A stretch of 22,315 nt of DNA from CAYJDR01 sp964368965 (GTDB lineage Bacteria; Chrysiogenota; Deferribacteres; Deferribacterales; Mucispirillaceae), in assembly GCA_964368965.1 (NCBI GenBank), contig CAYJDR010000036.1, positions 1 through 22,315 of the forward strand. Reading direction: 5' to 3'. The notes beneath the pieces are model-generated. The model searched no databases. It saw nothing but the letters and a program-made list of their open reading frames with translations, and was not told the origin of the DNA. The position numbers and the translations under genes were made by a program. This document shows, piece by piece, positions 13,767 to 22,296 of the stretch; the first letter of the stretch is position 1; every line of letters starts with the position of its first letter.

Positions 13767-14384
13767 CTATAACCAGCGTTTAAATCTTATTGATGGTTGT
13801 GTTGGTTCATCGAGTTTAGTTTTGCCGTCTGATTCATATTTATCAGAAGGGAATCCTTCAACACTAGCCACGCTATCAGGGTACTTATTTTTGATATACT
13901 TTTCAGTTCCTGCGTCTAATGCTCTAACAAGGCAAGCACCAACACATATTGGTTGTTTACCTTCGGCAAGGCGGCTTGCGCAGAAATCACATTTTTGCAT
14001 AGGGTGTGGGTCTTGCCAGGTATCCTTGCTGACTGGCTCGGTGTTGCTATCGCCATAGTGAGGTGCACCAAATGGGCATGCATCAAGGCATGAACCACAT
14101 GCGATGCACATGTCACGGTCAACTGTTACTATACCAGTTTTTGAGTTTTTACTCAGTGCTTGAACAGGGCAAATAGGCACACAAGCTGGCTTTGCACAGT
14201 GGTTGCATGAAAATACTGTATTTGCCACTTTGATATTAGGATATTCGTCGCCTTGTTCTATAGTATTAATTGTTCTATAGCTGAGGTTGCCAGCCTTTAC
14301 GTTGTTCCAGTCTTTACAAGCGATTATACATGTGGAGCATCCAGTACAACGGCTTTGGTCGAAATAAAATGTGTATTGTGACAT
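13767..14384 (-). CDS. dmsB: DmsB-type electron-transfer subunit with four [4Fe-4S] clusters
   Basis: 205 residues, the usual DmsB length. All 16 cluster cysteines are visible in four groups: C13/16/19/23 (R-C-T-G-C-S-T-C-I-I-A-C-K-D-W), C60/63/68/72, C93/96/99/103 (C-I-A-C-G-S-C-L-D-A-C-P-F-G-A-P) and C132/135/147/151. There is no signal peptide of its own, so it should be carried across the membrane by the Tat-exported catalytic subunit. It starts two bases after the dmsA stop with GGGGG before it, a tight operon. In known enzymes this subunit passes electrons from the quinol-oxidising membrane anchor DmsC to the molybdenum site. No anchor gene follows; a terminator does. Confidence 0.95.
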   Translation of the reverse strand: MSQYTFYFDQSRCTGCSTCIIACKDWNNVKAGNLSYRTINTIEQGDEYPNIKVANTVFSCNHCAKPACVPICPVQALSKNSKTGIVTVDRDMCIACGSCLDACPFGAPHYGDSNTEPVSKDTWQDPHPMQKCDFCASRLAEGKQPICVGACLVRALDAGTEKYIKNKYPDSVASVEGFPSDKYESDGKTKLDEPTQPSIRFKRWL

Positions 14385-14386
14385 GG

Positions 14387-17386
14387 TTACCCCCTATACT
14401 TTTCAATTTTCACTCTATTGTCAGTGCCAAGCGCCATGCCTTGACATATCCTAGTAGGACGTGCTGAAGTTAGAGTGTTTACATTTCCACCGAGGTCGAT
14501 TGCATCATCATGTTTTAGCGGGTCTTTGTTAAAGGTAGTAGAGCCACCTTGGCTAATCATGATGTTGCCATAGTTCACACGTTTAGATGCTTGTAGTGAT
14601 GCTCTAATGCGGCCCCTATCATTTGAGATAAGCACAATGTCACCAACTTTTAAGCCAGCTTTTTCGATATCAGCAGGGTTCATGATAACTGGCATGATGA
14701 TATCTTGCGATGGTGCATAGAGTCCATTTTTCAGGGCTTTGTTTTCGTACAAGTCTTCGTTTGTTAGTTCGTTTTCCGTATCTCTCATGTACATGTTTTG
14801 CAGCATAGTATTGTTAAACAATGTAGAGTGTGAGCGATACATCATGTGATATGAATGCAATGTGTAAACATATCCTTTATCACCACGTTTAGTAACATCA
14901 GGGTGTTTAGTATATGTTGTGACTTGCTTGTTAGGGTCGAAATTCGGTGCAGATCTTTCGCTATCGCAAGCGTGCCTTCCTTCGATTAGTGGAATATACA
15001 TTGGGATAGGATAAACAAAGCGCCCTTTGTTTGAAGCACCATACTTTTTAGTGTAGATTTCACCTTTAACATCGTTACCATCAGCATCTTTTGCAGTTAC
15101 AAGCATAACATCATTATCCACATTGTCATGGTACCTTGCTTCATAGTCTTCAGATAGGGCTTGGCTATAGGCTTCGATACGTCCTGACGGTGTAAATAGC
15201 ATATTGCCGGCCTCTGTTGGTTTGCTCCTATAGTCGCCTAAGTTGAACTTATACTCAAGCCCAGGCATACCGATAGGTAAAATACCAGCTTTCTTAAAGT
15301 CTGTGAAAGATGTTTTAGTATTAACAACAGGGTTTTCATTCCACATATCTGCAACGATTTCGCCTTCGCTTTTATTATTGCTGTATTCTTTTTCCTTGCC
15401 AAAAGCTTTTGCAATCATGCGGCATACTTCAAAATCACTAATTGCTTCACCAGGTGCTTTGAGTGCTTTAGGCATGTATAGCGCTTCCTCACCAAAGTTC
15501 CATGGTGTGTGTATAGCTTCTTTTTCAAAGCTCATAACTGTTGGTAAAACGATATCAGCATAGCTTGCAGCATGTGTCATGAAGAAGTCTAGCACAACGA
15601 TAAGTTCAATTTTGCTTTTGTCTGATAATGTTTTAGCGAACCATGCAGGGTCGCCTGTTTGGTTGCCGAATTTATTACATGAACAGTTCACAATAACTTT
15701 AGGCTCAGGCAATCCTTTAACTTGGCCGTCATTAAATCTTGATTTTCCTGTGCCACCGTTTTCAAAGTAGTCACCACTGCTACAAATCATAAAGTTTTTG
15801 CGAGGGTTATTTACAGTATTTTCTGGAGCTGTCAACATAGATGTATCATAAATTGAGTAACCATCCTTATCGTCAGTATTAACCTTTTTGAGTAGAGGGT
15901 TTGTAACAGTGAAATCTTTAGGATTTTTTAACCCTTTAGTCGTAAGTGCGTAAAATAGAGGCCAACCCGTACCAGTGCCTAGTTCACCAAAGTTGCCAGT
16001 AGCAAACCCAAGTATTAGGCTCATAATAAGTGCTTGCTCGCCTTCAAAGTTACGTTGCCAACCGCCGCCTTGGAATAAGATAGTCTTTTTGTTAGCCATA
16101 TCTTCTGCAAGTTTTTCAATTACCTCTGCAGGTACACCTGTGATTTTCTCAGCCCATTCTGGAGTTTTAGGTACTTGCCCGTAGATAGGTGTTTTCTTGC
16201 CATACAACACATCTACGCCACCTGGGTCATCTTCGTTGCCGTTAACATTATAGCCGATAACATCAGGGTAGATTGATGTCGCTTGGTTTAAACCTTTTTC
16301 AACTAGGAAATCATCATCACCAAATATAAATGCAGAAAGCGAAGCGCCAGCAGGGCAATAGTACTCATCAGCACTTACACCATCAACTCGCATTCCTGTG
16401 CCTTTTGGCTCGTCAAAAAATCCAAAAAGTTTAGTTCTTAAAAATTCGTAATTATTTTTTGAAATTTCTTCTGGGAACATGTCATTCTTAAGCAGATGAT
16501 AAAGCATTGCCTGCATCATAGCTACGTCTGTACCTGGAACAGGCGATATAAACTGGTCAGATATTCCGGCTGTTTTAGATAAGTAAGAATCCACCGTGAC
16601 TAATTTTGCACCCATATCACGCGCTTGCATGATATACCACATTGTGTTTGTGCCATATATTGTTTCCATAGGGTTGAACGACCAACAAATAATTTGGTCA
16701 GCATGAATAAAACTTTGCCTAGTGGTAGCAAATGCACGATAGAAAGCCGCAGAACCAGTTTTGTTTGGCCCAAGTGTAAACCAAGAGGCATGCTCGATAA
16801 CTGGGAAACTATAAGTGCTGCGGTAGCCAACTCTGCCACCTAATACCTCAAGTAACCTATCGGCAGGGTTTTGGTTTTTAAAGTGGTTTGGGTCACCTGT
16901 GCTATTGTGTGAGAAATAGTTTTTTGGCCCATAGCCACGCTTGTTTAAATCTGTAATTTTGTTTTTGATATAAGCGATTGCCTCTTTCCATGAAACACGC
17001 TTAAATGTAGATAAGTCGCCGCGTTCACCCGTTTGCAGCATTGGATATAACAGGCGCTCTGGCCTGTAGTACCACCCAGTCTTACTACGACACCTGACGC
17101 ATGAGCGCCTTTGTGGATTATCTTGCCCAGAATCAATCAAGTTGATATCAGGGCGCTCGTCAGTTAAGTGGCGTTTTATTACGCCGTCCTTCACAACGAT
17201 TTTTGTAACACATGTACCACCGCAGTTCGATGGTGACGTACCAGGAAAAGTCATTTCCGTGCTGGCTGGTGCTTCAACTTTTGCCATACTTAACGAAATG
17301 TTTCCTGGGTTTGAAAGAGCTACTGAAGTTGCAACTGTTGCCGTTTGCAGAAATGAACGTCTCGACAGTTCATAATTTTTCGACAT
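14387..17386 (-). CDS. dmsA: DmsA-type molybdopterin oxidoreductase, Tat-exported catalytic subunit
   Basis: 999 residues, longer than the ~800 of E. coli DmsA. Start ATG 17386 has GGGAGG upstream. S-R-R-S-F-L-Q-T is a Tat signal, so the folded enzyme acts in the periplasm. The first Fe-S region reads S51-x3-C55-x3-C59 and, further on, C96-V-R-C99-R: the expected first Cys is Ser and an extra Cys replaces the usual Gly in C-L-R-G-R. Ser193 in S-T-Y-S-F fits the molybdenum ligand of the DMSO reductase family. The end (about 880-999) is a molybdopterin-dinucleotide binding domain (M-N-P-A-D-I-E-K-A-G-L-K-V-G-D). It should reduce a small electron acceptor in anaerobic respiration; DMSO, TMAO or another oxyanion cannot be told apart. 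Gene symbol is by family, not proven substrate. Confidence 0.9.
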   Translation of the reverse strand: MSKNYELSRRSFLQTATVATSVALSNPGNISLSMAKVEAPASTEMTFPGTSPSNCGGTCVTKIVVKDGVIKRHLTDERPDINLIDSGQDNPQRRSCVRCRSKTGWYYRPERLLYPMLQTGERGDLSTFKRVSWKEAIAYIKNKITDLNKRGYGPKNYFSHNSTGDPNHFKNQNPADRLLEVLGGRVGYRSTYSFPVIEHASWFTLGPNKTGSAAFYRAFATTRQSFIHADQIICWSFNPMETIYGTNTMWYIMQARDMGAKLVTVDSYLSKTAGISDQFISPVPGTDVAMMQAMLYHLLKNDMFPEEISKNNYEFLRTKLFGFFDEPKGTGMRVDGVSADEYYCPAGASLSAFIFGDDDFLVEKGLNQATSIYPDVIGYNVNGNEDDPGGVDVLYGKKTPIYGQVPKTPEWAEKITGVPAEVIEKLAEDMANKKTILFQGGGWQRNFEGEQALIMSLILGFATGNFGELGTGTGWPLFYALTTKGLKNPKDFTVTNPLLKKVNTDDKDGYSIYDTSMLTAPENTVNNPRKNFMICSSGDYFENGGTGKSRFNDGQVKGLPEPKVIVNCSCNKFGNQTGDPAWFAKTLSDKSKIELIVVLDFFMTHAASYADIVLPTVMSFEKEAIHTPWNFGEEALYMPKALKAPGEAISDFEVCRMIAKAFGKEKEYSNNKSEGEIVADMWNENPVVNTKTSFTDFKKAGILPIGMPGLEYKFNLGDYRSKPTEAGNMLFTPSGRIEAYSQALSEDYEARYHDNVDNDVMLVTAKDADGNDVKGEIYTKKYGASNKGRFVYPIPMYIPLIEGRHACDSERSAPNFDPNKQVTTYTKHPDVTKRGDKGYVYTLHSYHMMYRSHSTLFNNTMLQNMYMRDTENELTNEDLYENKALKNGLYAPSQDIIMPVIMNPADIEKAGLKVGDIVLISNDRGRIRASLQASKRVNYGNIMISQGGSTTFNKDPLKHDDAIDLGGNVNTLTSARPTRICQGMALGTDNRVKIEKYRG

Positions 17387-17480
17387 AGATACCTCCCTAT
17401 AGTATCTGTATTTTAGGAATACAACAACCTAATAGGGAGAGTAACATATAAAAAAAATAAATGCAATAATTAATATATAA

Positions 17481-17498
17481 CTATATTATATAATATAG
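17481..17498. promoter_or_regulatory. Perfect 18-bp AT-only palindrome upstream of dmsA
   Basis: CTATATTATATAATATAG, identical on both strands, 95 bases before the dmsA start and 12 bases beyond the end of the preceding gene. It contains TATAAT on each strand. A regulator site, a promoter -10 or a weak hairpin are all possible; AT richness makes chance palindromes more likely. Confidence 0.4.
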
Positions 17499-17509
17499 GT
17501 CAGAAAACT

Positions 17510-18550
17510 TTATAGTTCAACTAATTCTGCTTTTTGTTTAAACTCAGAAATGTAGATTTTGAAGTCGTACTTTTTCACCCATTCTGTTATGCGTTTCATG
17601 AATTCGTCTTCGTCGAATACGATCATGTCGATATAAACTGTGCCTGTCCCTGTAGCACCGCCGACAACTCGCCCGATTTCTTCGCCTGTGTAGCCGTCTG
17701 CGTCGATAGGTCGCCCGAAAACTTCTTCTTCAATTTCATCTTCCATTTGCTGACGTAGGTCAACGATGTTTTCATGTTGTTCGCTATCGTATGCAAACGC
17801 AATATACATAGGTGTTACGCCATAGTTTTCAAACAGTTCAATCGTGCTTGTGCTTTCGCCAAAATAGTCGTTAATAAGCTCTGAGCACATTGTGATACCA
17901 GCGATTGTGTCGAAGCGTAGCTCCTCGTTTTCCTCTGGTTTCCATTGATAAATTGTCACACCAGGTTTATCGTTTAGTTCTTTATCGTCATTTTCTAATG
18001 TTTTTTCGATATGTTTTGGGAGTTCTGAAAGTGGTATCATATCATCACTTTTTTCGTCTGCAATAGCGACATCAGTAACGTATTTGTTAGAGATAGCGTC
18101 ACCAAGTGTTAAATCGAGCAAGTGGACGCACATGTTGAGCAAGTTATCTTCATCGACGTCGCTAAGCAACTCGCAATAAAAATGTACGCAAAATTCTTCA
18201 TCTTCGTAGATTGGTTTTACTAGTATGTCGCTAACGCCAAATCTTTTGTCATTCATCTGCATTTCAAAATTAGTGTTGCCAGCTGGTTGCGCATGAGGGT
18301 GGAAAATCCAGTTTTCTTTCAAATTTTCTGGCATACATGCGATTATATAAGGATAGACGTGAAAAAGTGGTTTTTCGCCGTTGATAGTGAATGTGAACTC
18401 GTTTTTGCCACCCATGTTGAAGTAGACATCTTCACCCAAGATATCAACACCGCTACTGATAAACTCCATAGCTTCTTCAGGATTATGCTGATTTTTACGG
18501 TCGCAATAGCTTTTCAATTTTTCTTCGTTTTCTTGAAACCAGTTCCAAAA
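17510..18550 (-). CDS. Immunity-like FWxWF protein, 5' end lost in assembly gap
   Basis: 346 residues visible before the N run. The first visible residues, F-W-N-W-F-Q-E-N-E-E-K-L, are typical of the very start of a widespread family of acidic proteins, so only a few codons are probably missing. The first half continues with G-K-N-E-F-T-F-T-I-N-G-E and F-H-V-Y-P-Y-I-I-A-C-M-P, then W-I-F-H-P-H. The second half ends with Y-I-D-M-I-V-F-D-E-D-E-F and a short tail. From memory such FWxWF proteins occur in clusters of antitoxin or immunity genes, but no function is proven. There is no signal peptide in the visible part. 123 bases separate it from dmsA, without a clear terminator. Confidence 0.65.
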   Translation of the reverse strand, partial: FWNWFQENEEKLKSYCDRKNQHNPEEAMEFISSGVDILGEDVYFNMGGKNEFTFTINGEKPLFHVYPYIIACMPENLKENWIFHPHAQPAGNTNFEMQMNDKRFGVSDILVKPIYEDEEFCVHFYCELLSDVDEDNLLNMCVHLLDLTLGDAISNKYVTDVAIADEKSDDMIPLSELPKHIEKTLENDDKELNDKPGVTIYQWKPEENEELRFDTIAGITMCSELINDYFGESTSTIELFENYGVTPMYIAFAYDSEQHENIVDLRQQMEDEIEEEVFGRPIDADGYTGEEIGRVVGGATGTGTVYIDMIVFDEDEFMKRITEWVKKYDFKIYISEFKQKAELVEL

Positions 18551-18650
18551 NNNNNNNNNNNNNNNNNNNNNNNNNNNNNNNNNNNNNNNNNNNNNNNNNN
18601 NNNNNNNNNNNNNNNNNNNNNNNNNNNNNNNNNNNNNNNNNNNNNNNNNN
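18551..18650. other. Assembly gap (100 N)
   Basis: Exactly 100 N, the usual placeholder for a scaffold join of unknown length. It cuts the 3' end of the ankyrin gene and the 5' end of the immunity-like gene. Frames that read through it are artefacts. Confidence 0.99.
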
Positions 18651-20819
18651 TAGTGTGAGCGGCATGGCCTCATGTATGCCAACCCATGTTACAGTATTTA
18701 AGTTATACCCACCGCCGATTAAATGTTTAACTCTATCGACATGTTGCATATTATACCAGTCGACAGGTGTTATCCCCTCGGTATTTGCGCCGAGTGATAG
18801 CAGGTAGTTAAACTTTTCAACATCGCCTGCGTTTGCAGCATATTGTAATACAGAGTAAAATTCGTTTTTATAGTCGATATCTGCACCATGTTCGACAAGT
18901 AGTTTTACTATGTCCATGTCATAGTTTGACATCAATAAGCTTAATTCAACTCCGTCATGCTCGTCAAAACCTGTTGAATTTGCATCAGCTCCTTTTGATA
19001 AAAGGTACTCATAAAGCTCATAATTTTGCACAGCGTTCCCCAATACAGATAAAAACTCTAACGTCGCATTTACGTCTGCACCGTTTTCGACTAAGTATTT
19101 TATGAACGCCATATCAAGTGGCTTGTTATAGCCATTGCTGACAGCTGCGATAAGTATATAATCTTTATCAGCGCCATTTGATATAAGGTATTTAACAACG
19201 TCTATGTGGTTGTTGAATGTTGCTTCGACAGCTGCCCCTGTGATTGTATCACGTTTGAGTATTTTAGCTTTATTGTTTCGCTCGATTGCAAATTTTACAA
19301 TATCAATGTAGCCGTTTCTTGCAGAGTTATCAAGTATTTGTATCAAGTTTTCATTTAGTGTTGGGTCGTTTTTGATTTTATCAAGCCTATTGATATTTGC
19401 CCATTCAACTACGCCAAGCCTAGATGCGTCCGCACCTTTTGAAATTAAAAACTCTGCAACCTCAGGGTTAGAATTCATAGATGCTATCCATAAAGGTGTA
19501 TCAAAGCTATCGTCGTATGGTGTTGATATGTTTGCACCGTTTCCGTAGAGATATTTCACAACGTCTATATGGCCACGTGATGAGGCGATATACATTGGTG
19601 TAAGTCCACGTGTGCAGGTGTTTTTGACGACTGCTCCGTGTTTGACAAGTAGTTTTACGATATCTAAATCACCACTTTCGGCAGCACGTGAAAAGTTTGT
19701 CCAGCCACAGCGGTTTGTTTCGCCAATTTTATCGCCCATTTCTAAGCGATATTTTACACCCTCGATATCTCGGCTAGAAATATAGTGTTGAAGTGACTGT
19801 TCGTAAACTTTTGCAGGCTCAATACCAAAGACGTATGCGAGTGGCGAGCCTTTTTTGATGTATGGTTTAAGCTCTTCAAACGTGAACGATGCGTAAACAT
19901 GCCCAGTAGACCAAGGGGCGATTTCATAAGGCGTAAATTGATAATGCACGCCGTCAATGTCGATATAAAAGTTGTCGTTAAGCTCAACTTCGTTTATGTT
20001 GAACAGCTCGTCTTCTGTGTAGTTTTCGAGTATGCGTTTTTTGAGCAGTGTGTTCACAACGCCTTTATAGCTATCTGCAATTAAGTTGGCTGTTTTATAT
20101 TCTTTGCCAGTTGCGATGTCATATGTTGTGCCAGCATGCCCAGTATTACCATGTGCGCCACCTGTATATGCCCACCAATAAACGATGAACGATATACTTT
20201 TATCGTCAACATATTCAAACGAGATTGTTAATTCTTCCTCGTTTACATAATATTCTGGGTCGTAGTCTGCCAAGTAGTCTTTGTAGCGTTGTAGCATTTT
20301 CTCTCTGTCGACTTTATAATTCTGTTCAACTTTTTCACCACCTTTTATAATAGGGTACTGCAATAAATCTGAGTAGCGATGTGGTTTATCTTCTATAGAT
20401 ACTTGGTGGATTTCAACACCGTTTATACCAGCCGATTTTGTGAGAGTACAAGGCATAGATTTTTTAGTTTTTGCATTTGTCCATTCGCCGTCAAAAGTGT
20501 ATGTGTTTTTGTCGAATGAGCCTTTAAAATAGCCAGAGACGTGTTTTGTGTATTCTTTGTCATAAAGGTATTCTTCAAGCGATAATGTGCCGTTATCTAG
20601 CACGCCTTCAAGTGCGATATACTTTTTGTTAGATAGGTAATAATATTTGCCTTTTGCTTTATCGCCCTCAAGTTCTAAATACATTTTGATAGGGTATTTG
20701 TTGTCGATTTTGCCTTCGATTATATATGTAGTGGAGATGTGTTTTTCAACAATTTTAGACTCTGCAAATGCAAATGTGCATGATAATATAATGAGTAGCG
20801 AGAGAAATATTTTTTTCAT
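18651..20819 (-). CDS. Exported DUF3298-like plus ankyrin-repeat protein, 3' end lost in assembly gap
   Basis: 723 residues visible. ATG 20819 is preferred (AGGTG six bases upstream) over GTG 20828. Signal peptide M-K-K-I-F-L-S-L-L-I-I-L-S-C-T-F-A-F-A, likely cut before ES, so the protein is periplasmic or secreted. A beta-rich part (30-130) with repeated G-x-F/W turns follows. Residues about 170-325 look like DUF3298: W-W-A-Y-T-G-G-A-H-G-N, then Y-D-I-A-T-G-K-E-Y, then F-x-P-Y-E-I-A-P. From ~340 come about eleven ankyrin repeats with the D-I-V-K-L-L-V-x-H-G-A-x pattern, still running when the gap begins. Ankyrin repeats bind proteins. Attached to an exported domain, they could sequester periplasmic or extracellular partners, perhaps effectors; this is inference. 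Confidence 0.85.
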
Positions 20820-20849
20820 GGTAAGCACCTAGGTTATTTAATGTTATTA

Positions 20850-20878
20850 AGTATATCAATAGGAGTGTGGTTATGCAA
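20850..20878 (-). promoter_or_regulatory. Promoter of the ankyrin gene
   Basis: On the minus strand TTGCAT (20873-20878), 17 bases, TATACT (20850-20855), 30 bases before ATG 20819. It diverges from the promoter at 20890-20919, with only 11 bases between the two -35 boxes, so a shared regulator could act on both. Confidence 0.65.
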
Positions 20879-20889
20879 GCAAGATATCA

Positions 20890-20919
20890 TTGACAACTTA
20901 CACCATATGCAGATACAAT
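20890..20919 (+). promoter_or_regulatory. Promoter of the DUF4391-methyltransferase operon
   Basis: TTGACA (20890-20895), 18 bases, TACAAT (20914-20919), 27 bases before ATG 20947. Near-consensus sigma-70 type element. Confidence 0.7.
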
Positions 20920-20946
20920 CACTCATCAAACAAAAGCGAGTAAAAT

Positions 20947-21564
20947 ATGATAAATTTTCCAGAGGCTACCGAGTGTAGCAAAGTTATAACGAAAGACAAG
21001 TTTACGAAAAATGAGCGCATTGCGGAAGAAGTGCTTGCAAACTTCAAGCGTGATATTGTGCGCATAGTGCTGACAAACAAGCTCAATGCAGATACATTAA
21101 ATATGCAGCCACACGACATAGATGAAATAGCTGTGCTAACTATCGAAATGCAGCGCAAAAAATATGAGAAAGAAACGCTAGAAATCATCGCAAAGCATAT
21201 GGGCATAAGTACATTGTTCATATTAACTTACGATAACGAAACATCAATAGCATTCTACGCAGGCAAATTATACTCATCTGAATGGCAAGATGACGACCTT
21301 GTTTCACTTGAAGTGAGGGGCGAAACAGTAGCACAAGTGTGGGAAAACTTCGCAATGCAAGTAGCTATTGATGAAGAAATTTATGCGCAAGCAGATATTG
21401 ATGATAGCGGTTTATCAATTGAAGAAAAGTTGAAACTGTATGATAGCAAGTTGCAATTGCTGAAAGATATTGCAGGGCTGAAAAGGAAAATCCGCTCGAC
21501 TGACGACTTCACAAAAAGGGCAGACCTGAAAAAACTATTAAGCAAACTAGAAGAAAGGCTGTAG
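20947..21564 (+). CDS. DUF4391 family protein
   Basis: 205 residues, cytoplasmic. It opens M-I-N-F-P-E-A-T-E-C-S-K-V-I-T-K-D-K-F, the typical DUF4391 start. It goes on with F-K-R-D-I-V-R-I-V-L-T-N-K-L-N, I-D-E-I-A-V-L-T-I-E and L-F-I-L-T-Y-D-N-E, and ends with the family's V-W-E-N-F-A-M-Q-V-A plus a charged coiled-coil tail (about 170-205). DUF4391 genes are often found beside helicase and DNA-methyltransferase genes of restriction-like or other defence loci; their biochemical role is unknown. Here the partner is a small SAM methyltransferase nine bases downstream, and no helicase or DNA methylase is present in the window. The gene reads from the promoter at 20890-20919. Confidence 0.82.
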   Translation: MINFPEATECSKVITKDKFTKNERIAEEVLANFKRDIVRIVLTNKLNADTLNMQPHDIDEIAVLTIEMQRKKYEKETLEIIAKHMGISTLFILTYDNETSIAFYAGKLYSSEWQDDDLVSLEVRGETVAQVWENFAMQVAIDEEIYAQADIDDSGLSIEEKLKLYDSKLQLLKDIAGLKRKIRSTDDFTKRADLKKLLSKLEERL

Positions 21565-21573
21565 AGATAAATT

Positions 21574-22296
21574 ATGAATGACGGAATGAAGCTATATTAC
21601 GACTACACACTTTCGCCACTAGGTAAACTATTCTACCGCACAGTATGGAAACAGCTAGAAGATGTGAAAGGCAAGAAAGTTTTAGACTTCGGCAGTGGGT
21701 TTGCATACACAACAAACTTTTTAGCTGAAAATAACGAAGTTACAGCGTTAGAACTAGATGCAGATATAATAAAAGCGGCAGAAAAACAACATGAATATAC
21801 GCAAATACATGGCGATGTTTCATGGTTGAAAAACGTTGCTGATGAAACGTTTGATGTTGTTATATGCCACCTCGTTTTCGAGTTTGTTAAAACTGATGAA
21901 CGCAAAATTATCATTGCTGAGCTAATGCGAGTGTTAAAAAAAGACGGATTTATCTCACTCATACAACATAATAGGGCAGGGCGTGTGGTGCAAGCGGTTG
22001 TGCAAGAATATAACCTTGAAGATGCTGAAAATATCTTGAATGGAGGTTACTCGTTCTCAAGTGCTTTCGGCGATATAAGATATTATAGCCACGAAGATTT
22101 ATTACAATGGACTGATGATAAAATGTACATCAGCAAAGTTGATGGTGTGCGTACCTTAGCAAGCTTGCATAACGTTGATGTATGTAGCCTTGAAAATTGG
22201 GTTGATGACATGTTTAAAATGGAGTGGCAACTATTGCAACATAAAGCGTTTGTTGATATTGCTTACTTTCATCATTTGATATTGAAACACCGCTAG
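21574..22296 (+). CDS. Class I SAM methyltransferase, CmoM/SmtA-like
   Basis: 240 residues. SAM-binding motif I is V-L-D-F-G-S-G-F-A-Y, then V-T-A-L-E-L-D as the acidic end of strand 2, I-H-G-D-V near 85-90, and F-D-V-V-I-C-H-L-V-F-E-F-V. After L-K-K-D-G-F-I-S-L-I-Q-H-N-R-A-G comes a C-terminal part with Y-S-H-E-D-L-L-Q-W, K-V-D-G-V-R-T and the ending A-Y-F-H-H-L-I-L-K. The H-x-V-L/F-E-W/F-V, N-R and G-V-R pattern with its spacing is that of CmoM (SmtA), which methylates carboxymethoxyuridine in tRNA; a different small-molecule or RNA substrate is possible. It has no DNA-methylase N/D-P-P-Y motif. Second gene of the operon with DUF4391; the terminator stem includes its stop codon. Confidence 0.78.
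   Translation: MNDGMKLYYDYTLSPLGKLFYRTVWKQLEDVKGKKVLDFGSGFAYTTNFLAENNEVTALELDADIIKAAEKQHEYTQIHGDVSWLKNVADETFDVVICHLVFEFVKTDERKIIIAELMRVLKKDGFISLIQHNRAGRVVQAVVQEYNLEDAENILNGGYSFSSAFGDIRYYSHEDLLQWTDDKMYISKVDGVRTLASLHNVDVCSLENWVDDMFKMEWQLLQHKAFVDIAYFHHLILKHR

Noticed and set aside
13732..14058. Plus-strand frame opposite dmsB
   Set aside because: Shadow of a gene whose 16 cluster cysteines are all in place on the other strand.
17510..18682. A 390-residue protein reading through the N run from 18682
   Set aside because: The residues before the gap come from the other gene read in another frame; the true gene begins inside the gap.
18495..20828. Ankyrin protein ending L-E-L-V-S-R-K-R-R-K-I-E-K-L-L-R-P after the gap
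   Set aside because: The tail is the neighbouring immunity-like gene in the wrong frame; the real C-terminus is in the gap.
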